Assembly: GCA_009843635.1 (NCBI GenBank)
Contig: VYDB01000069.1
Coordinates: 1-32,320 of the forward strand
Direction: 5' to 3'
From: Gammaproteobacteria bacterium
GTDB taxonomy: Bacteria > Pseudomonadota > Gammaproteobacteria > Pseudomonadales > Azotimanducaceae
Length of the DNA: 32,320 nt
A program made the translations under genes and the position numbers. Under the pieces are notes generated by a model, which was not told where the DNA came from, did not search any database, and worked only from the letters and a program-made list of their open reading frames with translations. This document shows positions 8,461 through 15,125 of this stretch, in pieces. Every line of letters starts with the position of its first letter. Position 1 is the first letter of the stretch.

Positions 8461-8499
8461 GTCGCCTGCGGCGACGTGATCGAGTTGCTTCGCAACTCG
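8461..8499. repeat. Paired hairpins (copy 2) between divergent hydrolase and cysteine synthase genes
   Basis: The first hairpin has arms GTCGCC (8461-8466) and GGCGAC (8470-8475) with loop TGC. Five bases later, CGAGTTGC (8481-8488) and GCAACTCG (8492-8499) pair around loop TTC. The layout, a TGC loop in hairpin 1 and GAGTT/AACTC arms in hairpin 2, repeats the element at 4082-4127. It lies in a 208-bp divergent promoter region. Confidence 0.55.
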
Positions 8500-8605
8500 G
8501 CGGGAGACGATACGTTGGTTACAGTTTTACAAAGAGCGGCTCCACCGACGGATTAGTGCGAGCCAAGCAAGTTAAACTTAGCGTTTGGTTTTGCGGAAAT
8601 TCTCT

Positions 8606-9586
8606 ATGGAGATGAGAGATGGCTTCGCCGGCAGCGTGGGCGACACGCCGCTCATTCGCATGGCGGCTTTGAGCGAAGCCACCGGCTGCGAGATTCTGGG
8701 CAAGGCGGAGTTCCTGAATCCCGGCGGCTCGGTCAAGGACCGCGCCGCCCTGTGGATGGTGCGGGAGCACGAGAGGAGCGGAGCGCTGCGACCCGGGGGC
8801 ACGGTGGTGGAGGGCACCGCCGGCAACACCGGCATCGGCCTCGCCCACGTCTGCAACGAGCGCGGCTACCCCTGCGTCATCTACATGCCGGACAACCAGT
8901 CTCCGGAGAAAGTGGCCATCCTGAAAACCCTCGGCGCCGAAGTGCGGGTGGTGCCCACGGTGCCCTACCGGGACGAGATGAACTACCAGAAGCAGGCCGG
9001 GCGCTACGCCGATGAGTTGCCCAACGCCGTCTGGGCCAATCAATTCGACAACGTCGCCAACCGGCTGGCGCACTACGAATCCACCGGCCCGGAAATCTGG
9101 GCGCAGACCGGCGGCGCCATCGACGCCTTCACCTGCTCGGTGGGCACCGGCGGCACCCTGGCCGGCGTCTCCCGCTACCTGAAGGAGCGCCGTTCGGACA
9201 TCGAGATCGTGCTGGCGGACCCCCACGGCAGTGCCCTGTACAACTGGGTGACCACCGGCGAGGCCACCATGACGCCGGGGCCGTCGATCACCGAGGGCAT
9301 CGGCAACAGCCGGGTCACCGACAACCTGGCAGGCACCGAAATCGACGATGCGGTGCAAATCGACGACCAGCAAATGGTGGCGATGGTCTATGACCAGCTA
9401 CGCAGCCAAGGCTGGTTTTTCGGCTCCAGCACCGGCATCAACCTGTGCGCCGCAGTGGATGTCGCCAAACGCCTCGGCCCCGGCCACACCGTCGTCACGG
9501 TGCTCACCGACACCGGCCACAAGTACCAATCGAGCCTCTACAATCCGGAGTTCCTAGCCGAGCGGGGCTTGCGCCCAGACGGGTAG
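8606..9586 (+). CDS. PLP-dependent cysteine synthase family protein
   Basis: A 326-residue fold-type II PLP enzyme. The Schiff-base lysine is Lys44 in NPGGSVKDRAA. The substrate loop VEGTAGNTGIGLA (around residue 75), the phosphate-binding glycine loop VGTGGTLAG (around 173) and GSSTGINL (around 278) are all as in O-acetylserine sulfhydrylase and cystathionine beta-synthase. The ending TDTGHKYQSSLYNPEFL is typical of cysteine synthases. The family makes cysteine from O-acetyl- or O-phosphoserine plus sulfide; related enzymes accept other nucleophiles. Three starts compete: TTG 8585, ATG 8606 and ATG 8612. ATG 8606 is preferred because GGAA lies just upstream and little sequence precedes the GDTPLI motif. 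It is monocistronic, with paired hairpins upstream. Confidence 0.88.
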   Translation: MEMRDGFAGSVGDTPLIRMAALSEATGCEILGKAEFLNPGGSVKDRAALWMVREHERSGALRPGGTVVEGTAGNTGIGLAHVCNERGYPCVIYMPDNQSPEKVAILKTLGAEVRVVPTVPYRDEMNYQKQAGRYADELPNAVWANQFDNVANRLAHYESTGPEIWAQTGGAIDAFTCSVGTGGTLAGVSRYLKERRSDIEIVLADPHGSALYNWVTTGEATMTPGPSITEGIGNSRVTDNLAGTEIDDAVQIDDQQMVAMVYDQLRSQGWFFGSSTGINLCAAVDVAKRLGPGHTVVTVLTDTGHKYQSSLYNPEFLAERGLRPDG

Positions 9587-9603
9587 GGAACCCCTGACCA
9601 GGC

Positions 9604-10434
9604 TCAGCGGCCAGAAAACACCGGCTGCTGCTTCTCCACGAAGGCCCGTGCCGCGTTGCGGTGGTCCTCGGTCAGGCCCGTATGGACGTGGTGCGTGGCC
9701 TCTAGGTCCAAGCACTCGATCACGTCCGCCCCCATCGCCGCACGGTTGAAGTTCTCCTTCATGTAGCGGTAGGCGACCGGCGGGCCGGACGCCAAGCGGC
9801 GGGCCAAGGCCGTGGTCTCGGCCTCAAGTTGATCGGCTGGGACCACGTAGTTGGCGAGGCCCAAGCGCTGGCACTCCTCGGCGCTTACCCGGTCGGACAG
9901 GTAGTAGATTTCCTTGGCCTTGGCGGCGCCCACCAAGTGGGACAGGAAATAGGTGCCGCCGTAGTCGCCGCTGAAGCCGACCTTGGCGAAGGCGGAGGTG
10001 ATGAAGGCGGTGTCGGCCATGATGCGCAGGTCGGCGGCCAACGCCAATGACAAGCCGGCACCCGCAGCCGGCCCGGGCAGGGCGGCGACCACCGGTTTCG
10101 GCATCAGGTACATGCGCCCTGCCGTGTTGCGCTGGTTGAGGCGCTGGCCGTGAATGCGCTCATCGAGGGTCGGCCCGGGGACGTCACCCTCCCCACGAGC
10201 CGCCATGCCCTTGACGTCGCCGCCCGCGCAGAAGGCGCCACCGGCACCGGTCAGCACGATGCAGCGCACGTTCGGGGCGCCCTCGCCGTACTCCAAGGTC
10301 TTGGCCAAGGCATCGTTCATCTCGCCGCTCATGGCGTTGCGGGCGGCGGGCCGGTTCAGGGTGATGGTGAGAACCTGCGCTTCTTCGTGGGCCAGGAGAT
10401 CGTCGGTGCCGGTCTCGATGGTGGTTTTGGACAT
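9604..10434 (-). CDS. Enoyl-CoA hydratase/isomerase (crotonase) family protein
   Basis: This 276-residue protein has the crotonase fold. The two oxyanion-hole segments are visible as GAGGAFCAGGDVKGM (about residues 64-78) and LPGPAAGAGLSLALAAD (about 117-133). The C-terminal half has VGAAKAKEIYYLSDRVSAEE and ends EKQQPVFSGR, both typical. It acts on a CoA thioester in the cytoplasm, probably in acid or side-chain beta-oxidation; whether it is a hydratase, isomerase or hydrolase is not decided by the sequence. It begins 32 bp after the SMP-30 gene on the same strand, so the two probably form an operon. Confidence 0.9.
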   Translation of the reverse strand: MSKTTIETGTDDLLAHEEAQVLTITLNRPAARNAMSGEMNDALAKTLEYGEGAPNVRCIVLTGAGGAFCAGGDVKGMAARGEGDVPGPTLDERIHGQRLNQRNTAGRMYLMPKPVVAALPGPAAGAGLSLALAADLRIMADTAFITSAFAKVGFSGDYGGTYFLSHLVGAAKAKEIYYLSDRVSAEECQRLGLANYVVPADQLEAETTALARRLASGPPVAYRYMKENFNRAAMGADVIECLDLEATHHVHTGLTEDHRNAARAFVEKQQPVFSGR

Positions 10435-10466
10435 GGTTGTTCCTTAACTGTCAGAAGTGTGAATGC

Positions 10467-11330
10467 TCATACCCGTGGCCCCAACCGGGTTCGCGCCACA
10501 GCGACCGGCAGCCCGGCCACATCTGTTCGAGTGCGGAAAACCGCCCCAGCGCGCTCGCCTTGGCTACCCTCGGAACCCGAAACGATGTAAAGATTGCGTC
10601 GATCAGCACCGCCAAAGCAGAGGCTGGTGCACATGGGCTGCGGAATCTCAATCAAGTCCTGCTGCACCCCGGAGGGTGAGTAAACACCCACTCCGCTGCC
10701 CCCCGCCAAGGCCACCCAAACCGCCCCGTCCTCGGAGACGGCCAAGCCATCCGGCGACCCGCCATCGGTCTTGACGAACTCGCGCTTCTCGCCCAACGAA
10801 CCGTCAGCGGCAACGCTGTAGCGGAAGACCGTCTGGCGGCGGGAGTCGGAGTGGTACAGGGTGGCCCCGTCAGGGGAAAAGCCGAGGCCGTTGGTGAGCT
10901 GCACATCCTGCGCCACCACGCGGGCCGAACCATCTAGGTCAACCAAGTACAGATCGCCCGCCCGCGGCTCGCGACCATCATCGAAAACCGGGCTGGCACC
11001 CAAGGCGCCCGCGTAGATGCGCCCCTCGACATCGGTAGTGAGGTCATTGAAGCCCACCACGCCTGCGTCTTCGTCCTGCTCAAGCACAGTCACCGTGGCG
11101 CCCCCGGAAAACGGCTTGAAGGACAGGTTCCGACCGCTGACGATCAAGCCGCCGGCCTCGTGAAGCGCCATGCCGCCGATGCCCCGCCGGTGCTCGAACA
11201 CCGTCTCCACGGCACCGTCGAGATTCAGCCGGAAGACACCGCCGAACAGCACATCGCTGAACAGCAGCCCCTTGCCGTCCTCCCACACCGGCCCCTCGAC
11301 GAGGCCGTAGCCTTGCGCCAGCTGGTCCAT
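10467..11330 (-). CDS. SMP-30/gluconolactonase family lactonase
   Basis: A 287-residue six-bladed beta-propeller of the SMP-30/gluconolactonase/LRE family. The four metal ligands expected in the family are visible: Glu in YGLVEGPVW (residue 13), Asn in GFNDLTTD (about 94), Asn in LTNGLGFSPDG (about 145), and Asp in GGSPDGLAVSEDG (about 192). It should hydrolyse a sugar or other lactone. There is no signal peptide, so it is cytoplasmic. The ATG at 11330 lies 9 residues before the first blade and is well supported. The downstream enoyl-CoA hydratase suggests a joint catabolic role. Confidence 0.9.
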   Translation of the reverse strand: MDQLAQGYGLVEGPVWEDGKGLLFSDVLFGGVFRLNLDGAVETVFEHRRGIGGMALHEAGGLIVSGRNLSFKPFSGGATVTVLEQDEDAGVVGFNDLTTDVEGRIYAGALGASPVFDDGREPRAGDLYLVDLDGSARVVAQDVQLTNGLGFSPDGATLYHSDSRRQTVFRYSVAADGSLGEKREFVKTDGGSPDGLAVSEDGAVWVALAGGSGVGVYSPSGVQQDLIEIPQPMCTSLCFGGADRRNLYIVSGSEGSQGERAGAVFRTRTDVAGLPVAVARTRLGPRV

Positions 11331-11821
11331 GCCCGCTCCCGTTTCGGGCTAGTTTACTCGACTTGGGGAATGGGTTTGCGGCGCGACACGGTAGCTGTTT
11401 GTGAGCGTAGGTAAGGCATGAAGCGCCAGCGTGTTGGCGGTTGGCAAGAGAATTCGAGTGCTGGAATCCAGCGGGCCACCACCGCTGATAGCACTTCACT
11501 CGCACTGGATAGTCGAAACGCTGACGACGAGGTAACAGTGGATCTGCCACGAGCTGCCTTCTCTGAACCCGTCCGACCACTGTCAGTCTACGAATCGCTG
11601 GCCTACAACAGAAATTTGGTTCCTTAGATTGGTCTTTCACGCTTTCCCTTGATCTCCCTGATAAGGGCTTCTCGCGCTTGCCGGGAAGGCGCGTTGCACA
11701 AGGCTTGCATGGGTGAGTTAGCGCGTCCCCCACCGTAGCTGCGAAGTGAGCCATTTGGCGACGAAAGGTCCGCCCAGGAAGGCAGAGACACTCTAGGTGA
11801 TGACCGTTTGCTTGGCGCTAG

Positions 11822-12153
11822 GTGATGACGCACTGCCCTACCTGGATGCGTTGCGGCATGTTCCCGAGTCGCACCGGCTGGGTATTGGTCAGCATGACCG
11901 CGTCCGCGCAATGGGAAGGCGACTGGGAGGGGCGGATGTTTGCAGAACGCGTGGTGCCGCCGGTTGTGGCCCACGAGGTGGTAGCAAGAGCCACGGTTCG
12001 TTGTTCATCGACGTTACGGGGACCGAGCCGGACGGCACCCCGTTCAGGCGGGAGCGCAGGGACTACGAGGGCCGTCACTACTACTGGCTTCACGCTGTGG
12101 CCTTGGGGTGTCTACCGATAACGGGCCAGCTGTTGCTAGGCGCGAGCGGGTGA
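11822..12153 (+). pseudogene. Possible decayed coding remnant, frameshifted
   Basis: Two overlapping forward frames show coding-like character in turn. The first reads EGDWEGRMFAERVVPPVVAH up to about base 12000. The second then reads LFIDVTGTEPDGTPFRRE and ends HAVALGCLPITGQLLLG before a stop at 12151-12153. Joined by one frameshift they would make one continuous protein segment. I do not recognise the family. It may be the C-terminal remnant of a chromosomal gene cut by the insertion of the island. Confidence 0.3.
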
Positions 12154-12336
12154 CGCTGAACTAGCGTATCCTGTGACTGAACCGCGGGGCGGCACTTTTA
12201 GTTGGTACTCAAGCGCAGTGTCAATCAGGGATGACATAAGGCCGGGAGGTGCTGCGACGCTGGCGAAGTAGCGCACCAACACGAACGAAACCCATCGCTC
12301 GGCAGCGGATTGCACTAATGCAAGCACGAATCGCTA

Positions 12337-12363
12337 GCTTGACAGTACATAGGCGGCTTGACA
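12337..12363 (+). promoter_or_regulatory. Tandem GCTTGACA repeats upstream of the PARIS-like operon
   Basis: GCTTGACA occurs at 12337-12344 and again at 12356-12363, one and a half to two helical turns apart. TTGACA is the sigma-70 -35 consensus; no strong -10 element follows at ideal spacing. It could be a weak promoter or a binding site for a regulator about 140 bp upstream of the first ATG. Confidence 0.25.
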
Positions 12364-12500
12364 AACTAAATCCCTTGCGCAGCAGTTGACTATCACACTT
12401 GTGTGTACGAAGCACCCGAGTGGAGGATTATGCTACGGCACGAATCAATTCAAAGCCCAGCCCTAACTGTGCAAATTTCCATCTAAATCATGAGCCGAAG

Positions 12501-13883
12501 ATGAATATCAATGCGTTGCAGGTTAACGGACTTTTCGACAATTTCGATCACGATCTTAGGTTTCCACCAAACGAACGACTGATGATCATGATCGGTCCGA
12601 ACGGATACGGTAAAACGATGACCTTACGGATCATCGACGCGCTGTTCAATCATTCAGCATCCCGGCTAGTTCGATTACCTTTTCGACGAGTAGCAGTTTC
12701 GTTCGACAATGGGAGTGCGTTGGTGGTGGAGCGTGGCCAACAAGTAGATTCCTTAGAAGACAGTCTGCCCATCAAGATCTCTCTCCTCAAGGAAGACAGA
12801 GAGCCAATTGAGTTTTGTCCATCGAAGCCACAAATCGACTCTAGATCACTCGATTTTCCGATTTCGGCCATAGACGACCTAATACCGGTTTTGGACAGGG
12901 TGGGCTCGCGCCAATGGCGAAACATCCAAACAGACGAAATACTCGGTCTAGAGGACGTCTTGGTGACGTTCGAGGAAGAGTTGCCCGAGATTGGAGAGAG
13001 CATTGCGTCACCAATTCCTGAATGGCTCAGTAACATCAAGGCAGCTATGCCAGTTAGATTGATAGGTACCGAACGGCTGACGAGGGAATCAGGAGGCCGC
13101 CCCGATTGGGTGAAATATAGACGACATTCCGGGCTGTCGAGATGGAACCGAAGTAGCTTGACGAAACGTACTGTCCGAGCGTACTCGGAGGAACTGGCAG
13201 ACCTTGTGAATCAAGCAATGACCGAGTACGGTACGCTATCGCAGTCGTTGGACCGCACATTCCCTGCTCGCGTTGTCGAAGACAGCAATACTGGTAGAGC
13301 GTCAATGGAGGAATTGCGACTCAATCTCGACAGTATTGAAAGTCAGCGGCAGAAGCTGGAGGAGGTGGGGTTGTTGGCGAGGGAGCAAGAACCTCGTTTC
13401 GAAGTGCCTTCATTAGAGAGCGTGGACGATTCTCGGCATGCAGTTCTGCACGTATATGCGAATGACGCAAGGCAAAAGCTACGCCTTTTCGATGACTTGT
13501 ACGAGAAGGTTAGTTCGTTTCGGCGAATCGCGAATTCAAGGCTGCGATATAAAAGAGTGGATCCCGGAGCCGACGGACTATGCGTCATATCTAAGGATAG
13601 TCAAGAGTTGGAACTGGAGATGCTGTCATCTGGAGAGCAGCACGAACTGGTTATCATATATGAGCTCTTATTCAGAACGGATAGCAACGCCCTTATTCTG
13701 ATTGACGAACCGGAATTGTCATTGCATGTTGCTTGGCAGGCGAAATTCTTAAGTGATCTTCATGAGATGGCAAAATCGTCCAATTTTCGAGCAATTCTTG
13801 CTACTCACTCGCCGGAGATCATAGGGGACAGATGGGATCTCACGGTGCAGTTGAAGGGCCCGGGGGACGATGAGGACGCGTAA
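12501..13883 (+). CDS. ariA-like: PARIS-like AAA/ABC-type ATPase (AriA-like)
   Basis: A 460-residue SMC/ABC-class ATPase of the AAA_15/AAA_21 type. Walker A is GPNGYGKT (residues 32-39, Lys38). The ABC signature is LSSGEQHEL (about 375-383), Walker B is ALILIDEPELSLH (about 398-410), and the switch histidine is in ILATHSPEII (about 434-443). The middle is helical with a short coiled-coil-like stretch (LRLNLDSIESQRQKLEEV). ATG 12501 is preferred over the frame start at 12399, because family members begin a few residues before the strand leading to Walker A. The stop overlaps the next gene by 14 bp. In PARIS, AriA is the sensor that holds the AriB nuclease inactive until a phage anti-restriction protein is detected; the role here is inferred from the pairing. 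Base composition is clearly less GC-rich than the genes at 1-11 kb. Confidence 0.75.
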   Translation: MNINALQVNGLFDNFDHDLRFPPNERLMIMIGPNGYGKTMTLRIIDALFNHSASRLVRLPFRRVAVSFDNGSALVVERGQQVDSLEDSLPIKISLLKEDREPIEFCPSKPQIDSRSLDFPISAIDDLIPVLDRVGSRQWRNIQTDEILGLEDVLVTFEEELPEIGESIASPIPEWLSNIKAAMPVRLIGTERLTRESGGRPDWVKYRRHSGLSRWNRSSLTKRTVRAYSEELADLVNQAMTEYGTLSQSLDRTFPARVVEDSNTGRASMEELRLNLDSIESQRQKLEEVGLLAREQEPRFEVPSLESVDDSRHAVLHVYANDARQKLRLFDDLYEKVSSFRRIANSRLRYKRVDPGADGLCVISKDSQELELEMLSSGEQHELVIIYELLFRTDSNALILIDEPELSLHVAWQAKFLSDLHEMAKSSNFRAILATHSPEIIGDRWDLTVQLKGPGDDEDA

Positions 13884-14712
13884 CCCACAGGAAGTGGCGA
13901 ATTCCATCCGGATGCGGCGGCAGCAGCATTCGGGTACCTTCTTGGTGGTTGAAGGTCGTGCTGATAGATTGTTCTTCGAGAAGTTCGTGCATCAAGAGCA
14001 ATGTGTCGTCATCGCTGCGGGGGGGAGGGAACCGGTAGCGGAGATTGTGAGCACCTTAGTCTCTTCGGGATTCGAAGGCATACTCGGAGTGGTCGACGGA
14101 GACTCTGCTAGAATCGGTGTAACGCCCAGCGACAATCTTCTGCTGCTCGACGATCCAGACTTGGAAATGATGCTGATCCAGTCAACGGCATTGGACAACG
14201 TTCTGTTGGAGTTTGGCAGTAGCGGGAAACTTGCAAAATTGCAGGATGATGTTCGTGACCTTCTCATACAGGCAGCGATTCCGATCGGATGTTTCCGATC
14301 CCTCTCATTGGATATGGGGCTTAGTCTGACCTTCGAAGGAATTAGGTATCCTAAGTTTATCAACCTCCAGTCCTTGGAATTGGACCGACATGCGCTGGTT
14401 CATGAGGTTAAGCGACGTTCTCAGCAGGCCAATTCAGAATGCGGGCCAGTACTGGCAGCGATTATGTCGGCGGAAGCGGGGGTGATTAGCGCTTGGTCGA
14501 TTTGTTGCGGGGATGACATTGTGTCAATATTGGGGTTGGGTTTGAGGAAACTGTTTGGATCAAAAAGAGCCGGTGAAGTTTCCTACGATACATTGGTCAG
14601 AAGTTTACGGCTCGCGTATAGTGAATCGGAGTTCCGGGGTACTCGGATCTGCCAAACGCTCCTTGACTGGGCAAATCGAAATCAGAAGTTTGTGGTGCTG
14701 CGTGTCGGTTGA
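13870..14712 (+). CDS. ariB-like: PARIS-like DUF4435/TOPRIM effector (AriB-like)
   Basis: This 280-residue protein begins with a TOPRIM-like fold. FLVVEGRADRLFFEKF carries the conserved acidic residue Glu28, and ILGVVDGDSAR carries Asp76-x-Asp78, the DxD of TOPRIM nucleases. LLLLDDPDLEMMLIQS (about 95-110) is a further DUF4435 hallmark. The remaining half is helical. DUF4435 paired with an ABC-type ATPase is the definition of PARIS, whose AriB is a toxic nuclease acting on tRNA in the characterised E. coli system. The ATG at 13870 lies within the end of the ATPase gene, so translation is probably coupled. A Gabija- or OLD-type protein is less likely, as those fuse ATPase and TOPRIM in one chain. 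Both catalytic motifs are intact. Confidence 0.75.
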   Translation: MRTRNPQEVANSIRMRRQQHSGTFLVVEGRADRLFFEKFVHQEQCVVIAAGGREPVAEIVSTLVSSGFEGILGVVDGDSARIGVTPSDNLLLLDDPDLEMMLIQSTALDNVLLEFGSSGKLAKLQDDVRDLLIQAAIPIGCFRSLSLDMGLSLTFEGIRYPKFINLQSLELDRHALVHEVKRRSQQANSECGPVLAAIMSAEAGVISAWSICCGDDIVSILGLGLRKLFGSKRAGEVSYDTLVRSLRLAYSESEFRGTRICQTLLDWANRNQKFVVLRVG

Positions 14713-15125
14713 AATGTGTTCGCTATAGCAGCTCTGTACTCCCCATGATGCCGTAGTGGCGGAGCGTAGTGGGGACTGGGCTCGGTCAACAGGGAGACGG
14801 CATTGAGAGAAACTCGCCAATGAGCTGCGTAGAGATTCTGTCGGTGTTCACTGGCTGTCATATGCAGTCGATTCTTATCTGTAACTGGAATCGAAGATCC
14901 TAGCGTTGTTGAGTGTGGGAATGTACGGCGATTGTTCGGCATGGGTTTTCGTCCGCTAAGGCACCTAGCATGTATGATTATCTCGTCACTTGGACGTAAG
15001 CACGCGCAAGCGCGCTCACGATGTGAAAAAGGGGATTCATCACTGATATTCCTCGCGAAAAGGGAAGCAGCCAGTCTGAGCGTGTGATTCAAAACCACTT
15101 CGACTGTCTGCCGACTTAAAATCCA
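14713..15125. other. 413-bp gap between convergent defence and glycan genes
   Basis: No gene or RNA is recognisable. A weak inverted repeat TCCCCA/TGGGGA, with a long loop, lies about 35-70 bp after the effector stop; it lacks a T-run and is not a convincing terminator. Composition resembles the flanking AT-richer genes. Confidence 0.4.

Larger units (their letters stand above)
11331..12500. other. Gene-poor 1.2-kb stretch at the left edge of the putative island
   Basis: No intact, recognisable gene is visible. Bases 11331-11800 hold only short unconvincing frames. Bases 11822-12153 look like decayed coding sequence (separate entry). The remainder is clearly less GC-rich than the metabolic genes to the left and leads into the PARIS-like genes. 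No tRNA or integrase was seen, so the insertion mechanism is not apparent. Confidence 0.5.

Noticed and set aside
12501-14712. Gabija or OLD-family reading of the ATPase/TOPRIM pair
   Set aside because: GajA and OLD proteins carry ATPase and TOPRIM in one chain, and no UvrD-like GajB is present; separate DUF4435 fits PARIS better.
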